NCBI GenBank assembly: GCA_032629725.1
Contig: JAFEVB010000021.1
Location: forward strand, 434,001 to 498,000
Source of the DNA: Gremmenia infestans
Taxonomy: Eukaryota; Ascomycota; Leotiomycetes; Helotiales; Hamatocanthoscyphaceae
Direction: 5' to 3'
Length of the DNA stretch: 64,000 bases
Shown: piece after piece, positions 45,689-56,794 of the stretch
Layout: every line of letters starts with the position of its first letter
Position numbering within the stretch: the stretch's first letter is position 1
The notes under the pieces: generated by a model
Databases searched by the model: none
Told to the model about the DNA's origin: nothing
What the model saw: only the letters and a program-made list of their open reading frames with translations
Made by a program: the position numbers and the translations under genes

Positions 45689-47602
45689 TTATGCAATCTG
45701 AAAATCTACTTCAGTTGGTCCGCTAGCGTTGGTTAGTGCCTCTCCATTCATGAATCCATCAAGATAACATTCCCCAACCAGTTCGCAGGTACCATCTTTC
45801 TGTTCTCGTAGCAATACTGGAATGCTGCACCCATACAAAACACAGATCAAATCTCCCCGAGTCGCTCGGCTGGCAGCCATCCCAAGGTGTCCGTCTTCCG
45901 TAACAGCAAGCCTCCTCGCCATTGTCACTACAGTGTCCTCGACCCGCCCATTGAAATACTTGAGAGGTCCATCGCAGAATTCTTCCAATTTGGCCGTTGG
46001 AGTATACAGTGTCGCATCTCGGCAATGCTCCTCCAACGTCCGACCTCTGAGGAGAAGCAATCTGTTCCTCTCGAACCATTCGCGAAAATATGTAGGAATT
46101 CTTTCGTCCGCGCCATGCTCTAAATATACCTTGCAGAATATTTCAAAATCCTTTCGAAAGAAACCTGGCGCTAGATTTTCTGCTAGGTATCGGTCCTTGC
46201 GATCCAGAGCAAGACAGCGGGAAATTATTTTCATAAGGCCAGACGTTGAAGCGGCTTTACCATCTAACTGGATACTGTGCTCAGAAGTTGATTGTTCTAA
46301 AGGAAGCTCATTCTTAGTCTCAGTGATTTCGCCGGCATCCTCGTATTTGGAACCCCCCAGGCCATCAATCTTGTCCAGAACTATTCCGGTACACGTCAAT
46401 ACTCTGGCGTCCTTTGAGATGCTGTACCGCGGAGACTTGGTTCCGGAAGCTTTGTAGATTGCTTCGGACTTAGTAACCCATGCCGGACGAAAGTTTCCAG
46501 TCCCCGGACTTGAGCCCTGGCAAGCCATGACAGGTATGACTTTGCCCTCGACAGATGTCCTCCAATCTGGAATCCAAGAAGGAAGGGTCTTATTATCCTC
46601 GGACTTCCTGGCAGGATGATTGAAGAGATGGGCATAGCAAATGATATCCAAGCTCTTATACTTGGCAATAAAAGACCTGACAAGCTCACTGTACACATCG
46701 TCTACAGTGGATTTAGGATCAAGTGTCCCGATCAAATCAGAGTCTTTCGCAACCCCGAGAAGAGAGTAGACCCGGTCCCGTTCATCAGTCGCCCCACTAT
46801 CACCAACATAAGCCACCATGGCAACAAGACTCATCTCATGCCGCCTTTGCGAATACCATTGATTCATACGGCGGCGGTTCCAACCGGCATAAAACGCCTT
46901 GGTATCCATGAGGCCATCCCAAACCTTACAAACCCACGTAGCGAAAATCGCATCCTGGAAGTCTCGTCTGGAAATACTCTTTTTCCCGCAAAAGAATGAT
47001 ACTCGGTTGCTGATCAAGAATTCCTGCAACGTCCATACACGACGCCACCAGGGCCTCAATAGCAGCCGCTCAATAGCCTTCCAATTGATGCCCTTTTTCT
47101 CACCTCTCATTTCACGCAGCTTTTCTTTGTCCAACGAATTATCCTTGCGAGTCGCCTTGTCCATCTCTTTGCACAGGCGACGCAGGCCATCAACAGCACC
47201 CCCGCAATCACCCTCCTCGCCCAACCACACAACTGTTTTAGACGCCCTCTCATAAATCCTTCCCATAATCGCCATCTGTTCACTCTTCTCTTTCTCGTCT
47301 GCTTGGTTAATGCAAATCGAATCAATCCACCACCACGTCTGTGCCGAGAATTCCTTCAACTGGGGCAGAATGTTCAAGAATCGGTAGAGATCAGCGAGGA
47401 CTTCAAAACGGTGGCCGTTGATGTTGATGCTTTTGGGATCCATAGTTTGACCCCAGGTGTAGGATAGTGCTACGAATGGCGGGCAGGAGGTGGAGTCCAG
47501 AGCAAAGGCTACGAGTTCGCCTGCTGGCTTGGATGAACCATTGCTAGGTCTGAAGAGACGGATTGTGGAGAGAGGTGCATAAAGGGGTTTGGTATCCGCC
47601 AT
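45689..47602 (-). CDS. HET (heterokaryon incompatibility) domain protein
   Basis: 637 residues in one exon. HET-domain proteins are fungal nonself-recognition and cell-death effectors with a TIR-like fold. The three hallmark blocks are present: FVALSYTWGQ at 43-52, WWWIDSICINQADEKEKSEQ at 90-109, and MGRIYERASKTVVWLGEE at 113-130. WWRRVWTLQEFLI and DERDRVYSLLGVA follow. A tail reading YLDGFMNGEAL sits at the C-terminus, as in many stand-alone HET proteins. There is no NACHT, ankyrin or WD-repeat partner domain. The gene is intact. A specific incompatibility role cannot be read from sequence. It is divergent from the GNAT gene, about 0.5 kb away. Confidence 0.92.
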   Translation of the reverse strand: MADTKPLYAPLSTIRLFRPSNGSSKPAGELVAFALDSTSCPPFVALSYTWGQTMDPKSININGHRFEVLADLYRFLNILPQLKEFSAQTWWWIDSICINQADEKEKSEQMAIMGRIYERASKTVVWLGEEGDCGGAVDGLRRLCKEMDKATRKDNSLDKEKLREMRGEKKGINWKAIERLLLRPWWRRVWTLQEFLISNRVSFFCGKKSISRRDFQDAIFATWVCKVWDGLMDTKAFYAGWNRRRMNQWYSQRRHEMSLVAMVAYVGDSGATDERDRVYSLLGVAKDSDLIGTLDPKSTVDDVYSELVRSFIAKYKSLDIICYAHLFNHPARKSEDNKTLPSWIPDWRTSVEGKVIPVMACQGSSPGTGNFRPAWVTKSEAIYKASGTKSPRYSISKDARVLTCTGIVLDKIDGLGGSKYEDAGEITETKNELPLEQSTSEHSIQLDGKAASTSGLMKIISRCLALDRKDRYLAENLAPGFFRKDFEIFCKVYLEHGADERIPTYFREWFERNRLLLLRGRTLEEHCRDATLYTPTAKLEEFCDGPLKYFNGRVEDTVVTMARRLAVTEDGHLGMAASRATRGDLICVLYGCSIPVLLREQKDGTCELVGECYLDGFMNGEALTNASGPTEVDFQIA

Positions 47603-48118
47603 GTGTATTGTTGATATCTGTTTGATCTATTCAAGTCAAGAGAAGGGTGCGTCTATGTTCATTTTCAGCTAGGAGGTGTGCACAGCAAGACTATGCCAAG
47701 ATCCACCACCTTTGCATCGTTCCCAGCTAAGTGGCTGCCGCCAAGGGACATGCCGTCTAAATAGTATGACTCCTGGAATCAAATATTCTGATCTGATCGA
47801 TGAAGATATCAGATATTTGGTGACGTGGAGACTGGGGAGACTGGGGAGGTGCTGTACCATAGAGAGTGGAAGTGAAGGCATACGCGGGAGATTTCCGGAC
47901 CGGATGTAGGTATCACCAAAATCACGTGCTTTGTCATTAGTTCATATGAAGCTAGGCTAGCTCTCTGCAATCATATATACCTTGGAGAACATACAATCCA
48001 AAGATTGTGAGTAGTTTTTCTGAATTGAGTTGTCATATCGATTTGAATAACCTCTTCTCGCTATTAAGATGCCCCCCCCCATCTTAAACTCATCACATCC
48101 CCCACCTATTATCCCGCC
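47603..48118. promoter_or_regulatory. divergent promoter region of the HET and GNAT genes
   Basis: 516 bases between two oppositely transcribed starts. A short C-run (48072-48079) lies in the GNAT leader. No coding frame with family resemblance was seen. Confidence 0.35.
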
Positions 48119-48797
48119 ATGGCGCATATCCGCCAGCGCGCCTTCTCCGACAACCCCCTCAACAAATGTCTCTACGGGCAAGTCCCCGTGGATATCCTCG
48201 AGACCTGGTTTGCGGAGAGAGAGAAGCGTGATTCAAGGGACTACTCCCAGAGAATTATTGCAATCATGGATGACGATGAAACAATGCTGGCGTACGCAAA
48301 ATGGGAAGTGCCAGCAGATTGTGTGTCTGATATTCCAGGGCTGATGGAAAGTGAACGCAGAGATGGGACTGAGGGTGAAATCTTTGGCATCTTGAAAGTT
48401 CCTGAGGGTGGAGATGAAGAGTTGTTTGCGGCGTTTAGGAGGGGTATTGCGGGGAATCGACAGCGGTACTCTGATCACTTGGTAGACTTCTGTACGTGCA
48501 GACCCATGGACCTACTTGTGCTGCACTGGTCTGATATCTTTAGCTCTTCATAGTCTAGCCGTACACCCTGAATATAAAGGGCGTGGTTACGCGGGGGCAT
48601 TAGTAAGATGGGGTACTGAGCAAGCGGATGCCTTGAAGAGAAAATGCTATCTGGAGTCGACGCCTGCTGCGTATAAATTGTATTGTAAGCACGGTTGGGT
48701 GGCTATCGATGAGATTGTGCTTGGATTGGAGAAGTTGGGGGGAAAGGAGCATACCATTATGATTATGATGAGGGAACCAAAAGAAGTTGCCCCGTGA
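48119..48797 (+). CDS. GNAT-family N-acetyltransferase
   Basis: 208 residues from two exons: 48119-48491 and 48544-48797. The 52-nt intron has a GTACGT donor and TTTAG acceptor and joins in phase 1 to give VDF/SLHSLAVHPEY. The acetyl-CoA pyrophosphate loop is HPEYKGRGYAGALVRW (Q/R-x-x-G-x-G/A type), followed by YLESTPAAYKLYCKHGW, a fold-typical helix and strand. The N-terminal half (RQRAFSDNPLNKCLYG, AYAKWEVP) matches small fungal GNAT proteins of unknown substrate. A tempting donor GTAGAC nine bases earlier would shift the frame, which is why the later one was chosen. Substrate cannot be inferred. Confidence 0.85.
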
Positions 48798-49499
48798 ATA
48801 AGCCTACCTGCTCGTGTGGGATAGTTTCTGCAATGGAGAAAATATCCGACTCGTAGCTGTTTCGAGCCCTTGAAACTCTGGCGATCTTCTTTGAAGGGCT
48901 TGGGAATTCTCGGGTCGCGAAATCTGCGACTAAAACTATATTATCCACGTAGGTATAGGTATTACTTATGGATTGCTCATAACACAGACCGAATTATCCA
49001 AGGGTCTTCTGAACTTCCTAGATGGGACCGAGCATTTTGCTCTTCACTTGAAAAGGTCACGCGAACGAGTAGAGTGACAGAAACTCAGAGGAAAGATAAG
49101 GTAAGGGCGGTGGTTGAGACCTAGCGGACTCGATCAGGCAAATTCGCAGCATTTTTGACTACTGCAAGGCGAGGGGGGAACGGTAAAGTAGAAGAGTCTT
49201 AAACATTCCAGTACTTTTAGCTAATTATGGGCACTCGTACACTGTGCACCAAGGTGCAAGGCTGCTCCGCTCGTGAGAATTGGAGGAGTGAATGACTTGA
49301 GTCTAGTCGCTATCCAACATTTTGCCCACTGCACTGATATATCTCCCCGTTCGAGATGTATGGTCGAGTCGCCCTAGACTCAGGCAAGCACACTTGTTCG
49401 TACACGGAGGCATTGCTGCTCAGGGATTGTCCATCTTCCCCCCTAACGCCGTCGCTATGCATGAAACCCCAATCCATATGCGTTACCTGCACCAGCTCC
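48798..49499. other. intergenic region between convergent GNAT and Cfd1 genes
   Basis: About 0.7 kb with no credible coding frame. A 60-codon frame at 49310-49492 (minus) has no family resemblance. No repeat or RNA gene was seen. Confidence 0.35.
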
Positions 49500-50462
49500 T
49501 CAAACCACTTGCCCTTCTACTGCAGTGATAACGTCTTTGGTGATATCCCTGAAGATTTTACACAAAGAGCAGTCCTTGTACTTCTCAATCAGCAGGCTAG
49601 AGTCCTTCGTATCAGCCAGATTATGGGCAGCCTCAGAGCTTCCAATATCGTGGCCGTTGATTTCAGTCCCGACTGGATATACCGGCCTCCTGCCCGTCTC
49701 GACCAACATCACAAACTGAGGATCGATAGGTACGCTTGCAAGAAACTTCACCCCAAACTCCTGTGCCATAACCTGTCCACCGCCTTTGCTGAAGACATTT
49801 GTGCACTCCGAGCAGTTCGGACACACAAACCCACTCATGTTTTCTACCACCCCAATGACATTTATGCCCGTCTTGACGCAGAAATTGAGTTCCTTTTTGA
49901 CATCTGCGGTTGCCACTGCTTGCGGTGTTGTAACTACGACGGCACCCGCAACTTGTCCTGGAAGTGCATTCTTTAATAGTGTTTCAGCCAGAGAGATATG
50001 CTCGTCGGAGGTTCCAGGTGGGGTATCGATGAGAAGGTAATCAAGCTCGCCCCATAGCACATCCGTCAAGAATTGGCGCACCATAGCCGTCTTCTTAGGT
50101 CCTCTCCATACCACTGCATCGCCTCGTTCTCGTAACAGAAATCCCAAGCTCATACACGAGAGTGATCCGACTCCAGGAGTGGAATTTGCAGAGTGGACGG
50201 GAACTGGGATCCAGCCACCGGGGGCTTGTGTTACTTTGGCGCTCTCGATGCCGAAGAGACGTGGGATAGAGGGCCCTGTGAGGTCGATATCGAGGATGCC
50301 GACAGAATGGCCGGCTAGGGAGAGGGAGAGGGCGAGTTGGGTGGTGATGGAGGATTTCCCCACTCCACCTTTGCCTGAGAGGACCTTTTGCTATTAGCTT
50401 GATATATTGGGGCTTCTGGAATAACATACCAGAACAATGTGCTTGACTTTATCAAGAGACAT
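49500..50462 (-). CDS. cfd1: cytosolic Fe-S cluster assembly P-loop ATPase Cfd1
   Basis: 305 residues from two exons: 50462-50430 (11 codons, MSLDKVKHIVL) and 50384-49500. The 45-nt intron has a GTATGT donor and AAG acceptor. Cfd1 partners Nbp35 as the cytosolic scaffold that assembles 4Fe-4S clusters. The deviant Walker A SGKGGVGKSS falls at 14-23, directly after the splice junction. DIDLTGPSIPRLFG, the Walker B region LLIDTPPGTSDEH, and the bridging cysteines C199 and C202 in CPNC are all present. There is no Nbp35-type N-terminal ferredoxin-like Cys motif, which separates it from Nbp35. Confidence 0.93.
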
Positions 50463-50809
50463 TTTAATTTAGCTATTATAGACTTTGTCAATCATATGTG
50501 TCATGAAGTTGTCGCATTTTAAAGCGGTAGTGTTGTCAACGCAAATGCAAATGGAGATGGATATACAAATTCTTATCGATTATCAATCTTCATTCTTTCC
50601 TGGCCGAACACGGCATGACGCTTTCAGGCCCACCTACACCCCCTTTTTTTGCCGAGTCAGACCGCCCAACTACCAAACCAAAACATCCGACGCTTCCCGC
50701 GACAACTTCTATACATTGGCATCACAACTTCACTATTGGCGTTGTTTCTTGAACGACGAACCCTTTTATCCTCACTTCAGCATCAATATGAGAGCCTTCT
50801 CTCGCTCCT
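50463..50809. promoter_or_regulatory. divergent promoter region of Cfd1 and the disordered 907-residue protein
   Basis: 347 bases between two start codons on opposite strands. It carries a T-run at 50643-50650 and otherwise ordinary AT-rich leader DNA. Confidence 0.35.
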
Positions 50810-53533
50810 ATGGATATGGACGACCCTTGGGGCTCACCGTGGGCAGACGAAGTACAGAACCCAGTCGCGACGAAAGAAAGGCATGATGTTGCTGAAGAGC
50901 TAGGATCAAGGACGCCGGTCAAAGCGTCCAGTGTCGCTCTGCAAGAGCAAACAATTACACCTTGGGATAACCCGAACGATGGCGCCGATGATGGCTTTGG
51001 AGATTGGGCCGCGGTACCCTCGGAGACAGGAATTAGCCTCGACGGGGCGCATGATGGGTGGGGGATGGGTACTGGCGTCGCCGACACGCATTTGACGAAG
51101 CCGGACACGGATGGGCTCTCTGCTGGTTGGAATGCAGTGCCGAGAGTTGCAGAGGACAATATATCGAAATTGGCACCCAGTCTCCTACGTGAAACTACGA
51201 ATATCACGCGACAGTTCTCACCGGACCCATGGGCTTCTGCAGTGGCAAATGATGAGATACCGGGGCTTTTTAGGTTGGAAAAGGGGCAAGATTCAGAAGA
51301 GACCAAGAAATCTGCTGTTGGGAATGTCGGGCTGGAAACAACAAATGTTGAGTTGGAGTCGGGCCAGCGGACGAGAGATAATTCTATCGAAAAGGCCGCC
51401 CCAGCCGAGGAACTTTTAGAAAATGGGAATTTGGAGGTTCTCAAGCGAAATCAGACAGGGATCACTGCAAATAGACCCGTGGAAGCGGATTCCCAGGATC
51501 ATGAAAAGTTTCAAGATCTAGAATTTGAATTACCACCTGAAGTGGAGGATATTAGACCCGAGAAGCCAACCAAAGACAGGAATCGGGAGGAGGCGGCGAT
51601 GCCCAATGGAATCGAAAGTGTTGAACAACCTGACAAAACATTGCCTATTCCTACGCAGACCTCAACATCCCAGGAAGTAGATCACATGTCCTCAAGACCA
51701 TCGACCTCGCCCTCGGAACAAAGTCATCACGATGAATTCCTCCCCGAATCCCCACGAACATCGTTGGAGGAGGATCCAACGCGGTCCCAAATGCCGAGAA
51801 AAGCCTCGAAAGTGCAAGAGCTTGTGGAACACTTCGATACTCTGGCCAAAGAGGATGAACCACCCGAGGTTACTGGTGATGGGCGTACTGAAGTCGTGCA
51901 GCAGTCGGGTAATGATGAAGATGATATAGATGACTTTGGGGATTTTGAGGATGTGCAGTCTGACCTGGATAGGCCCATCGAGTCAAGCGAACCAATTGAG
52001 ACTTCAGCCTGTCCTACCACACCAGATTCCAAAGTTCCGCCGCAAGTCATGGAGCGTGAACTGCAAATGTCTCCGGAAATGCAAACGCCCCAAAAAGAGT
52101 ATGGACCTGTGGACTATTCCCCAGATGCCTCACTGTTGAGCCAACTGTATCCCAATATCGAGGATGAGTTACCCAGAGAGAGTTGCTTCATCGCAGATCG
52201 AGTGCCTCACGATTCATTTACTTCAACCGAGCAACGCAAGACGTGGTATAGAATTTCTAGATACGGCCCGTTAAGGAAGCATAATATGGGGGATGACGAG
52301 AACTACACCCGAGTTAACTGGAAGCAATCATCAGTCCGAGCTGAGACGTTAAGGATAGTTGCTCGATGGATTGAAGAGGACCGTATCAGTGGCCGCGTTG
52401 TACTTGGAGGCGGTAGTAAAGCCGGCTCCATGTTTGGTTGGAATGACCAAAAAGCGACACCTGCATCAATAACTGCAGCTTTCGCGAGCAAGGCAGCGAA
52501 GAAGATCGTTGAAGCACCCGTGGAGCCTACTGTTGAGGTTCCGCGAGAGTGGCCAAAGGGCCTCGTAAGGGACCACCTAGCATCTAAAGGTCCTTCACCA
52601 CCCAAAGCGCGTCGGAAGAGCTCAGTAACACCCAAAAGCCCAGAGGAAGCCAAGGTGGAACGGCAATCGCCAGTTGCAAATTTTGGATGGAACATTGTTC
52701 CTGAGAGCTCCCATAAGTCTCATAGTCGGTCTTCCTCTAAGGAAATGTCCTCTAGGTCTATTCCAATCGCAGTGCCTATTACGAATTCTCCATCCCCGCC
52801 ACGGAAACGTGCATTATTGAGCCCTTCATCCTCTGCCACGTTCAAACCAGCGGAGCCTGTCCATCATACACCAGCGCCTCTTGCTAAAGATGAGGTTCCG
52901 ATTGGTTCTGCACAGGAAAAGATATTTGTGCCACGACCTAAAGCAGCCGTGGCAAATTTCGCCGAAGAAGATGATGATTGGGGGGAGATGATATCCTCCC
53001 CAGTGACATCTACTGCCCCGGCCTTTCCTCTGTTCAATGGCTTGCGGCATAAGAAGTCGCAGAGTCTTGGCGGAGCTTTTTCATCCGTCAAACCATTTAA
53101 TCCTACCATGGCATCGATTCCATCTATAGACTCTAAACGAGGTCACCGCCCCGCTCTAAGTTTTGATGAGATCCTCAAGCCAGAGACGCAGAGCCCTCGA
53201 AGTGCCAAGTCTCCGGAGAAACCAGATCTGTTTTCCGAACCTATAGACGCATTCTCAAGCCCTGTTGTCCCAGCCCAACCTCTTCCAGCCGGAAATGGTG
53301 ATCCTTGGGCCTCGGCAGATTTCTCCTTCTTCGAGACAGTATCTGCTCCTGCACCTCCTGTGTCCACACCTTTGCCTAAAACGATCCCGAACAAAACGGT
53401 CAGTTTTGCAAATACACATGTGAGGGCCTCTTCACACGCAACTCGCAAATCAAAAGAAGAGATGGAACAGGATAGGATCGTGCAGGATATTGTGAAAGGC
53501 CTTCCGGATCTTTCGTATATGCTCAGACGGTAG
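50810..53533 (+). CDS. large disordered fungal protein with acidic-aromatic trafficking-type motifs
   Basis: 907 residues in one exon. I do not recognise a named family. The protein is mostly low-complexity (Ser/Pro/Glu/Lys) but carries repeated short acidic-aromatic motifs: DPWGSPWADE at 3-12, DDGFGDWAAV near 60, DDFGDFEDV near 370, DDDWGEM near 725, and DPWASADFSFFE near 830. One more ordered, Trp-rich stretch occurs at about 470-545 (KTWYRISRYGPLRKHN, VNWKQSSVRAETLRIVARWIEE). The C-terminus is IVQDIVKGLPDLSYMLRR. Motifs of the DFGDF/FGDW kind bind the AP-1 gamma-ear/GGA ear in vesicle-coat accessory proteins, so a clathrin or adaptor partner is a reasonable guess, not a finding. The length is intact and no intron is needed. 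Confidence 0.72.
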   Translation: MDMDDPWGSPWADEVQNPVATKERHDVAEELGSRTPVKASSVALQEQTITPWDNPNDGADDGFGDWAAVPSETGISLDGAHDGWGMGTGVADTHLTKPDTDGLSAGWNAVPRVAEDNISKLAPSLLRETTNITRQFSPDPWASAVANDEIPGLFRLEKGQDSEETKKSAVGNVGLETTNVELESGQRTRDNSIEKAAPAEELLENGNLEVLKRNQTGITANRPVEADSQDHEKFQDLEFELPPEVEDIRPEKPTKDRNREEAAMPNGIESVEQPDKTLPIPTQTSTSQEVDHMSSRPSTSPSEQSHHDEFLPESPRTSLEEDPTRSQMPRKASKVQELVEHFDTLAKEDEPPEVTGDGRTEVVQQSGNDEDDIDDFGDFEDVQSDLDRPIESSEPIETSACPTTPDSKVPPQVMERELQMSPEMQTPQKEYGPVDYSPDASLLSQLYPNIEDELPRESCFIADRVPHDSFTSTEQRKTWYRISRYGPLRKHNMGDDENYTRVNWKQSSVRAETLRIVARWIEEDRISGRVVLGGGSKAGSMFGWNDQKATPASITAAFASKAAKKIVEAPVEPTVEVPREWPKGLVRDHLASKGPSPPKARRKSSVTPKSPEEAKVERQSPVANFGWNIVPESSHKSHSRSSSKEMSSRSIPIAVPITNSPSPPRKRALLSPSSSATFKPAEPVHHTPAPLAKDEVPIGSAQEKIFVPRPKAAVANFAEEDDDWGEMISSPVTSTAPAFPLFNGLRHKKSQSLGGAFSSVKPFNPTMASIPSIDSKRGHRPALSFDEILKPETQSPRSAKSPEKPDLFSEPIDAFSSPVVPAQPLPAGNGDPWASADFSFFETVSAPAPPVSTPLPKTIPNKTVSFANTHVRASSHATRKSKEEMEQDRIVQDIVKGLPDLSYMLRR

Positions 53534-54367
53534 ATTTGATGGGTGTGTTGGGAAGAAGATGATACACATGAGTAGGCGATTTTGAAATATGCATTTTAGC
53601 GTGGGGGATTGGATATAAATATTATATGGTGGGGATTAGATATTGTATACTACGTAATATTATTGGGAAGAGCTTGGAGTTTCGGTGGGCTGTGTTGCAT
53701 CAATTTCAAAATACTTATTCGTGACCACAGTGTCATTCTCCCGGATGACTTTGAGTTACGGATTGTGGACCTGTTCTTGTATCTTAGTTATTCTTCTTAC
53801 TGTTCTGTTCGCGTCAAGTAGAGAGCATTAGACAAACCGTTTAATATCAATCAGCTTTGTCATGATAGATTTATTTATCTCACATTATCCCTGGATAAGA
53901 TATACAAAAATTCGATTCATTACTGCGGGGAAGTTCGGAGAGGTTAGAGAAAAAAGGGGAAGTGGTCACGTTTCGTTTGGTGGGGTTAAGGCCCAGCCAC
54001 AGGGTTGCAAAAAATAAATCACTCACCAATTTATTGACCGTGAAACTCTCTCTCACCTCACCTCCCGTAGGTTTACACATCTAGGTCTAGGTCTAGGTTT
54101 ACAAACAGCTTCTAGCCAGCTTCTAGAGCTTACATCGAGCTCATCTAGTCAAAGAAATCCGTGGTACGTACCTACTTGTAGGCGGAGGTGACTGTTACAA
54201 GTGCTAGGTGGGCATTTGCTCATGACGTTGCAGATCAAAAGATTTTTTAAACGACCATCAACACCACAACTACCGAACTCACGACTTCTACTATTCTACT
54301 ATTCTACTATTCTACACACCATCGCATCGCATCCATCGCATTGCCTAACAGTCCGTCCTCGTTCTCG
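53534..54367. other. intergenic region between the 907-residue protein gene and the SAMDC leader
   Basis: Contains a CTAGGT hexamer tandem at 54083-54098 and a TATTCTAC octamer tandem around 54290-54315. No credible gene; the right part probably includes the spe2 promoter. Confidence 0.4.
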
Positions 54368-54385
54368 ATGATTAACCATCTCTGA
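54368..54385 (+). promoter_or_regulatory. very short upstream ORF (MINHL) in the probable SAMDC leader
   Basis: An ATG at 54368 is followed by four codons and TGA, encoding the pentapeptide MINHL. It lies 0.8 kb upstream of the SAMDC start in DNA with no other gene, so it may sit in the 5' leader or just before it. A hexapeptide uORF (MAGDIS) controls mammalian SAMDC translation by polyamines; whether this one is transcribed or functional is unknown. Confidence 0.3.
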
Positions 54386-54482
54386 ATATCTCGCAATTCA
54401 ATTGCCAATCGTCTCGCTAGGCACACGAAGCTGTGACTGCGAACCCCACCAAGTTCCTCAACCTCTTTCTCTTGACTCCTCT

Positions 54483-54617
54483 ATGAGCACCAAAGACCTG
54501 CTACGATTCTTGTCCAAGCCCGCCAAGTCAGTTTCCCCATCCCATTTCATGTTCCCTCCTTGGTCGGCATCTGGCTTCTCTATCAGTTGCCATACCTTGT
54601 TCCATCATCTGTTCTAG
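54483..54617 (+). promoter_or_regulatory. 44-codon upstream ORF in the probable SAMDC leader
   Basis: This frame begins MSTKDLLRFLSKPAK and ends at TAG 54615-54617. Inside it lies a potential leader intron (GTCAGT at about 54528, acceptor TTCTAG at 54617). If spliced, this would change the peptide after Lys/Ala and extend the frame beyond 54700. No other ATG occurs between 54717 and the main start, so ribosomes that pass this region would meet the SAMDC start next. Confidence 0.35.
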
Positions 54618-55172
54618 AAATATCCAGAGGTAGCGGTCAAGCAACCAAGCAAGCAACAACCTCTCTTGCACAAACCTATTCACGTTCCTTGCCTTCTTCT
54701 CCTACTATATCCCATGCTAATAATCATTCTTACAGGCCTAGATAACACCAGCCACGCCCCCATAACCACTATCCAAACCAAACCGAACCAAACTAAAAAC
54801 CAAATCCGCAGATAACCTCGTCTGCTAGACCCGATATCTACACACGGTATCGGCATCTGCAGAGTGAGGACGACCCCAAGAGTCATCATTCCTTCCCAAA
54901 AGGACTTTTTCATCCCTTTGTGCACCCGACCTCCATAACGTCCCCACAAGACGTTCCCATAACTCCCTCATTCAGCTGGCTCCGCCAGCACATACAATTT
55001 CCCACGGTTCTGTGGGCCTTCTCTTCTCAGGCGAACACCGCAAGGTTCGTCTGAGTGGCAGATAGTGCTTCACAGTACTTGCCAATCAAGCAATTTTGTT
55101 ACCACATATCAGTAGACCCTCTCGGCCAGGAAGAATCTCGAATCAGTAACTGGTCCCCGCCATTACGTAGTT

Positions 55173-56794
55173 ATGGTCAACCTCGAAATCCCATCCCAGT
55201 ATACTTTCTCGCCTTCTGAAGGTACACCACACCTTACGATCAATCGTGATGCTACTATCGATCTTGATAGCAGCAATGCCTTTGAAGGTGAGTACATCAA
55301 CGGGATCTTTCAAGATATTAGCTAACAGCAGTAGGCCCCGAGAAGTTGCTAGAGGTCTGGTTTGCTCCCTCGCCAGATACTCTTCCCGTAGGAACCAAGA
55401 AGGATGGACTAAAGGCAGTTTCTGGCGAGACATGGAGGGAGATGTTGGATATGGTCAATTGCAAGGTTCTGTCGGTCGTCGAGTCCGATCATGTCGATGC
55501 CTATCTCCTCTCTGAGTCCAGCATGTTTGTCTTCCCACACAAACTTATCCTTAAAACATGCGGCACTACAACTCTCCTCCTCGGTCTCCGGCGTATGTTG
55601 AGAATCGCCGCTGTAGACGCTGGCTTCCCTTGTCATAACAGCGAGTCTTTAAAGGAAGTCAAGGCTGCTGCGACGCCATACCGAGTCTTCTACAGTCGCA
55701 AGAACTTCTTGTTTCCCGACAAGCAACATGGACCCCACAAAAGCTGGAAGAGTGAGGTTCAATTCTTGGATGATATGTTTACTGGTGGAAGCGCTTATAT
55801 GGTTGGCAAAATGAACGGAGATCATTGGTATCTTTATTTGACTACGCCAAACTCTGGTCTCACCCCACCTCGAACACCCGACAACGAAAAAGTTCCAACA
55901 GAAACCAAGATATTGAAACTTCCTCCTAGCACAGCTTATGCTGTTGGACAGGGTGTTATGGGCAATGATGACGAGACTCTTGAAGTCCTCATGACAGATC
56001 TTGAGCCTGAGAATGCTAAACAGTTCTATCTTGAACACGCGAGTGCGGTCGCGGAGGGCAAGTATGCAGCGAGGGCTCATGAGGCCAGAAAGGAAGCAGC
56101 AAATAGCTTGGGCGAGTTGAGCGGCAACGATTTGACAGCCTCGAACTTGAGCGGAACGACAGCGGGTAGTACTGATGAAGGCTTTGACATATTCAGCAAC
56201 ACCTCATCCGACAATAACGGAGGTCTCACCCCAGACTCTTTCCCAGAAGAACTCAGCACCGAGGGCCATGCTCTAGGCACTGTCGTCGCGGAAGCTTGCG
56301 GTCTCTCAGATGTGTACTCCACCACCCGATACCCCGATGCACGCGTCGATGCGTACCTCTTTACACCCTGCGGCTTCTCTGCCAACGGCGTGATTCCTGC
56401 TCCGGATCAAGCAGGTTCCGCAACGCACTACTTCACGGTCCATGTCACACCGGAGCCACAATGCTCGTACGCATCTTTCGAAACCAACGTACCAGGTCGC
56501 CAGTCTGGCCGCGACACGGTCGAGGTGATCAAGGAAGTCGTGAACATCTTCAAGCCGGGCCGTTTCAGCGTGACGTTATTTGAAGCCAAGGCGAACAGCG
56601 TTGAGGCTGGTGGAAAGGAGCAGTTGAATAGGGGATTGGGATTAGAGAGGAGCACAAAGATGGAGAAGATCAAAGGGTATCGACGCGTAGAAAGGATCGT
56701 GCATGATTTCGATGGGTATGATCTTGTGTTTCGATACTACGAGCGTGATGATTGGGTTGGCGGTTCGCCGAGGTTAGGAGAGTCTTATGGCTAG
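55173..56794 (+). CDS. spe2: S-adenosylmethionine decarboxylase proenzyme
   Basis: 524 residues from two exons: 55173-55287 and 55335-56794. The 47-nt intron has a GTGAGT donor, CTAAC branch point and TAG acceptor and joins FEG/PEKLLEVWF in phase 1. The enzyme makes decarboxylated SAM, the aminopropyl donor for spermidine and spermine. It is synthesised as a proenzyme that self-cleaves to form a pyruvoyl cofactor: the site LSESSMFVFP places the cut between E99 and S100, and the catalytic KTCGTTTLLL follows. The rest is typical of the eukaryotic enzyme (GKMNGDHWYLYL, FTPCGFSANGV, HVTPEPQCSYASFE). A low-complexity insert at about 285-330 makes it longer than yeast Spe2. A long upstream leader with uORFs suggests translational control by polyamines. 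Confidence 0.95.

Noticed and set aside
45822..46457. 211-codon plus-strand frame
   Set aside because: Entirely antisense to the HET gene, which has clear hallmark blocks. Codon-level shadow.
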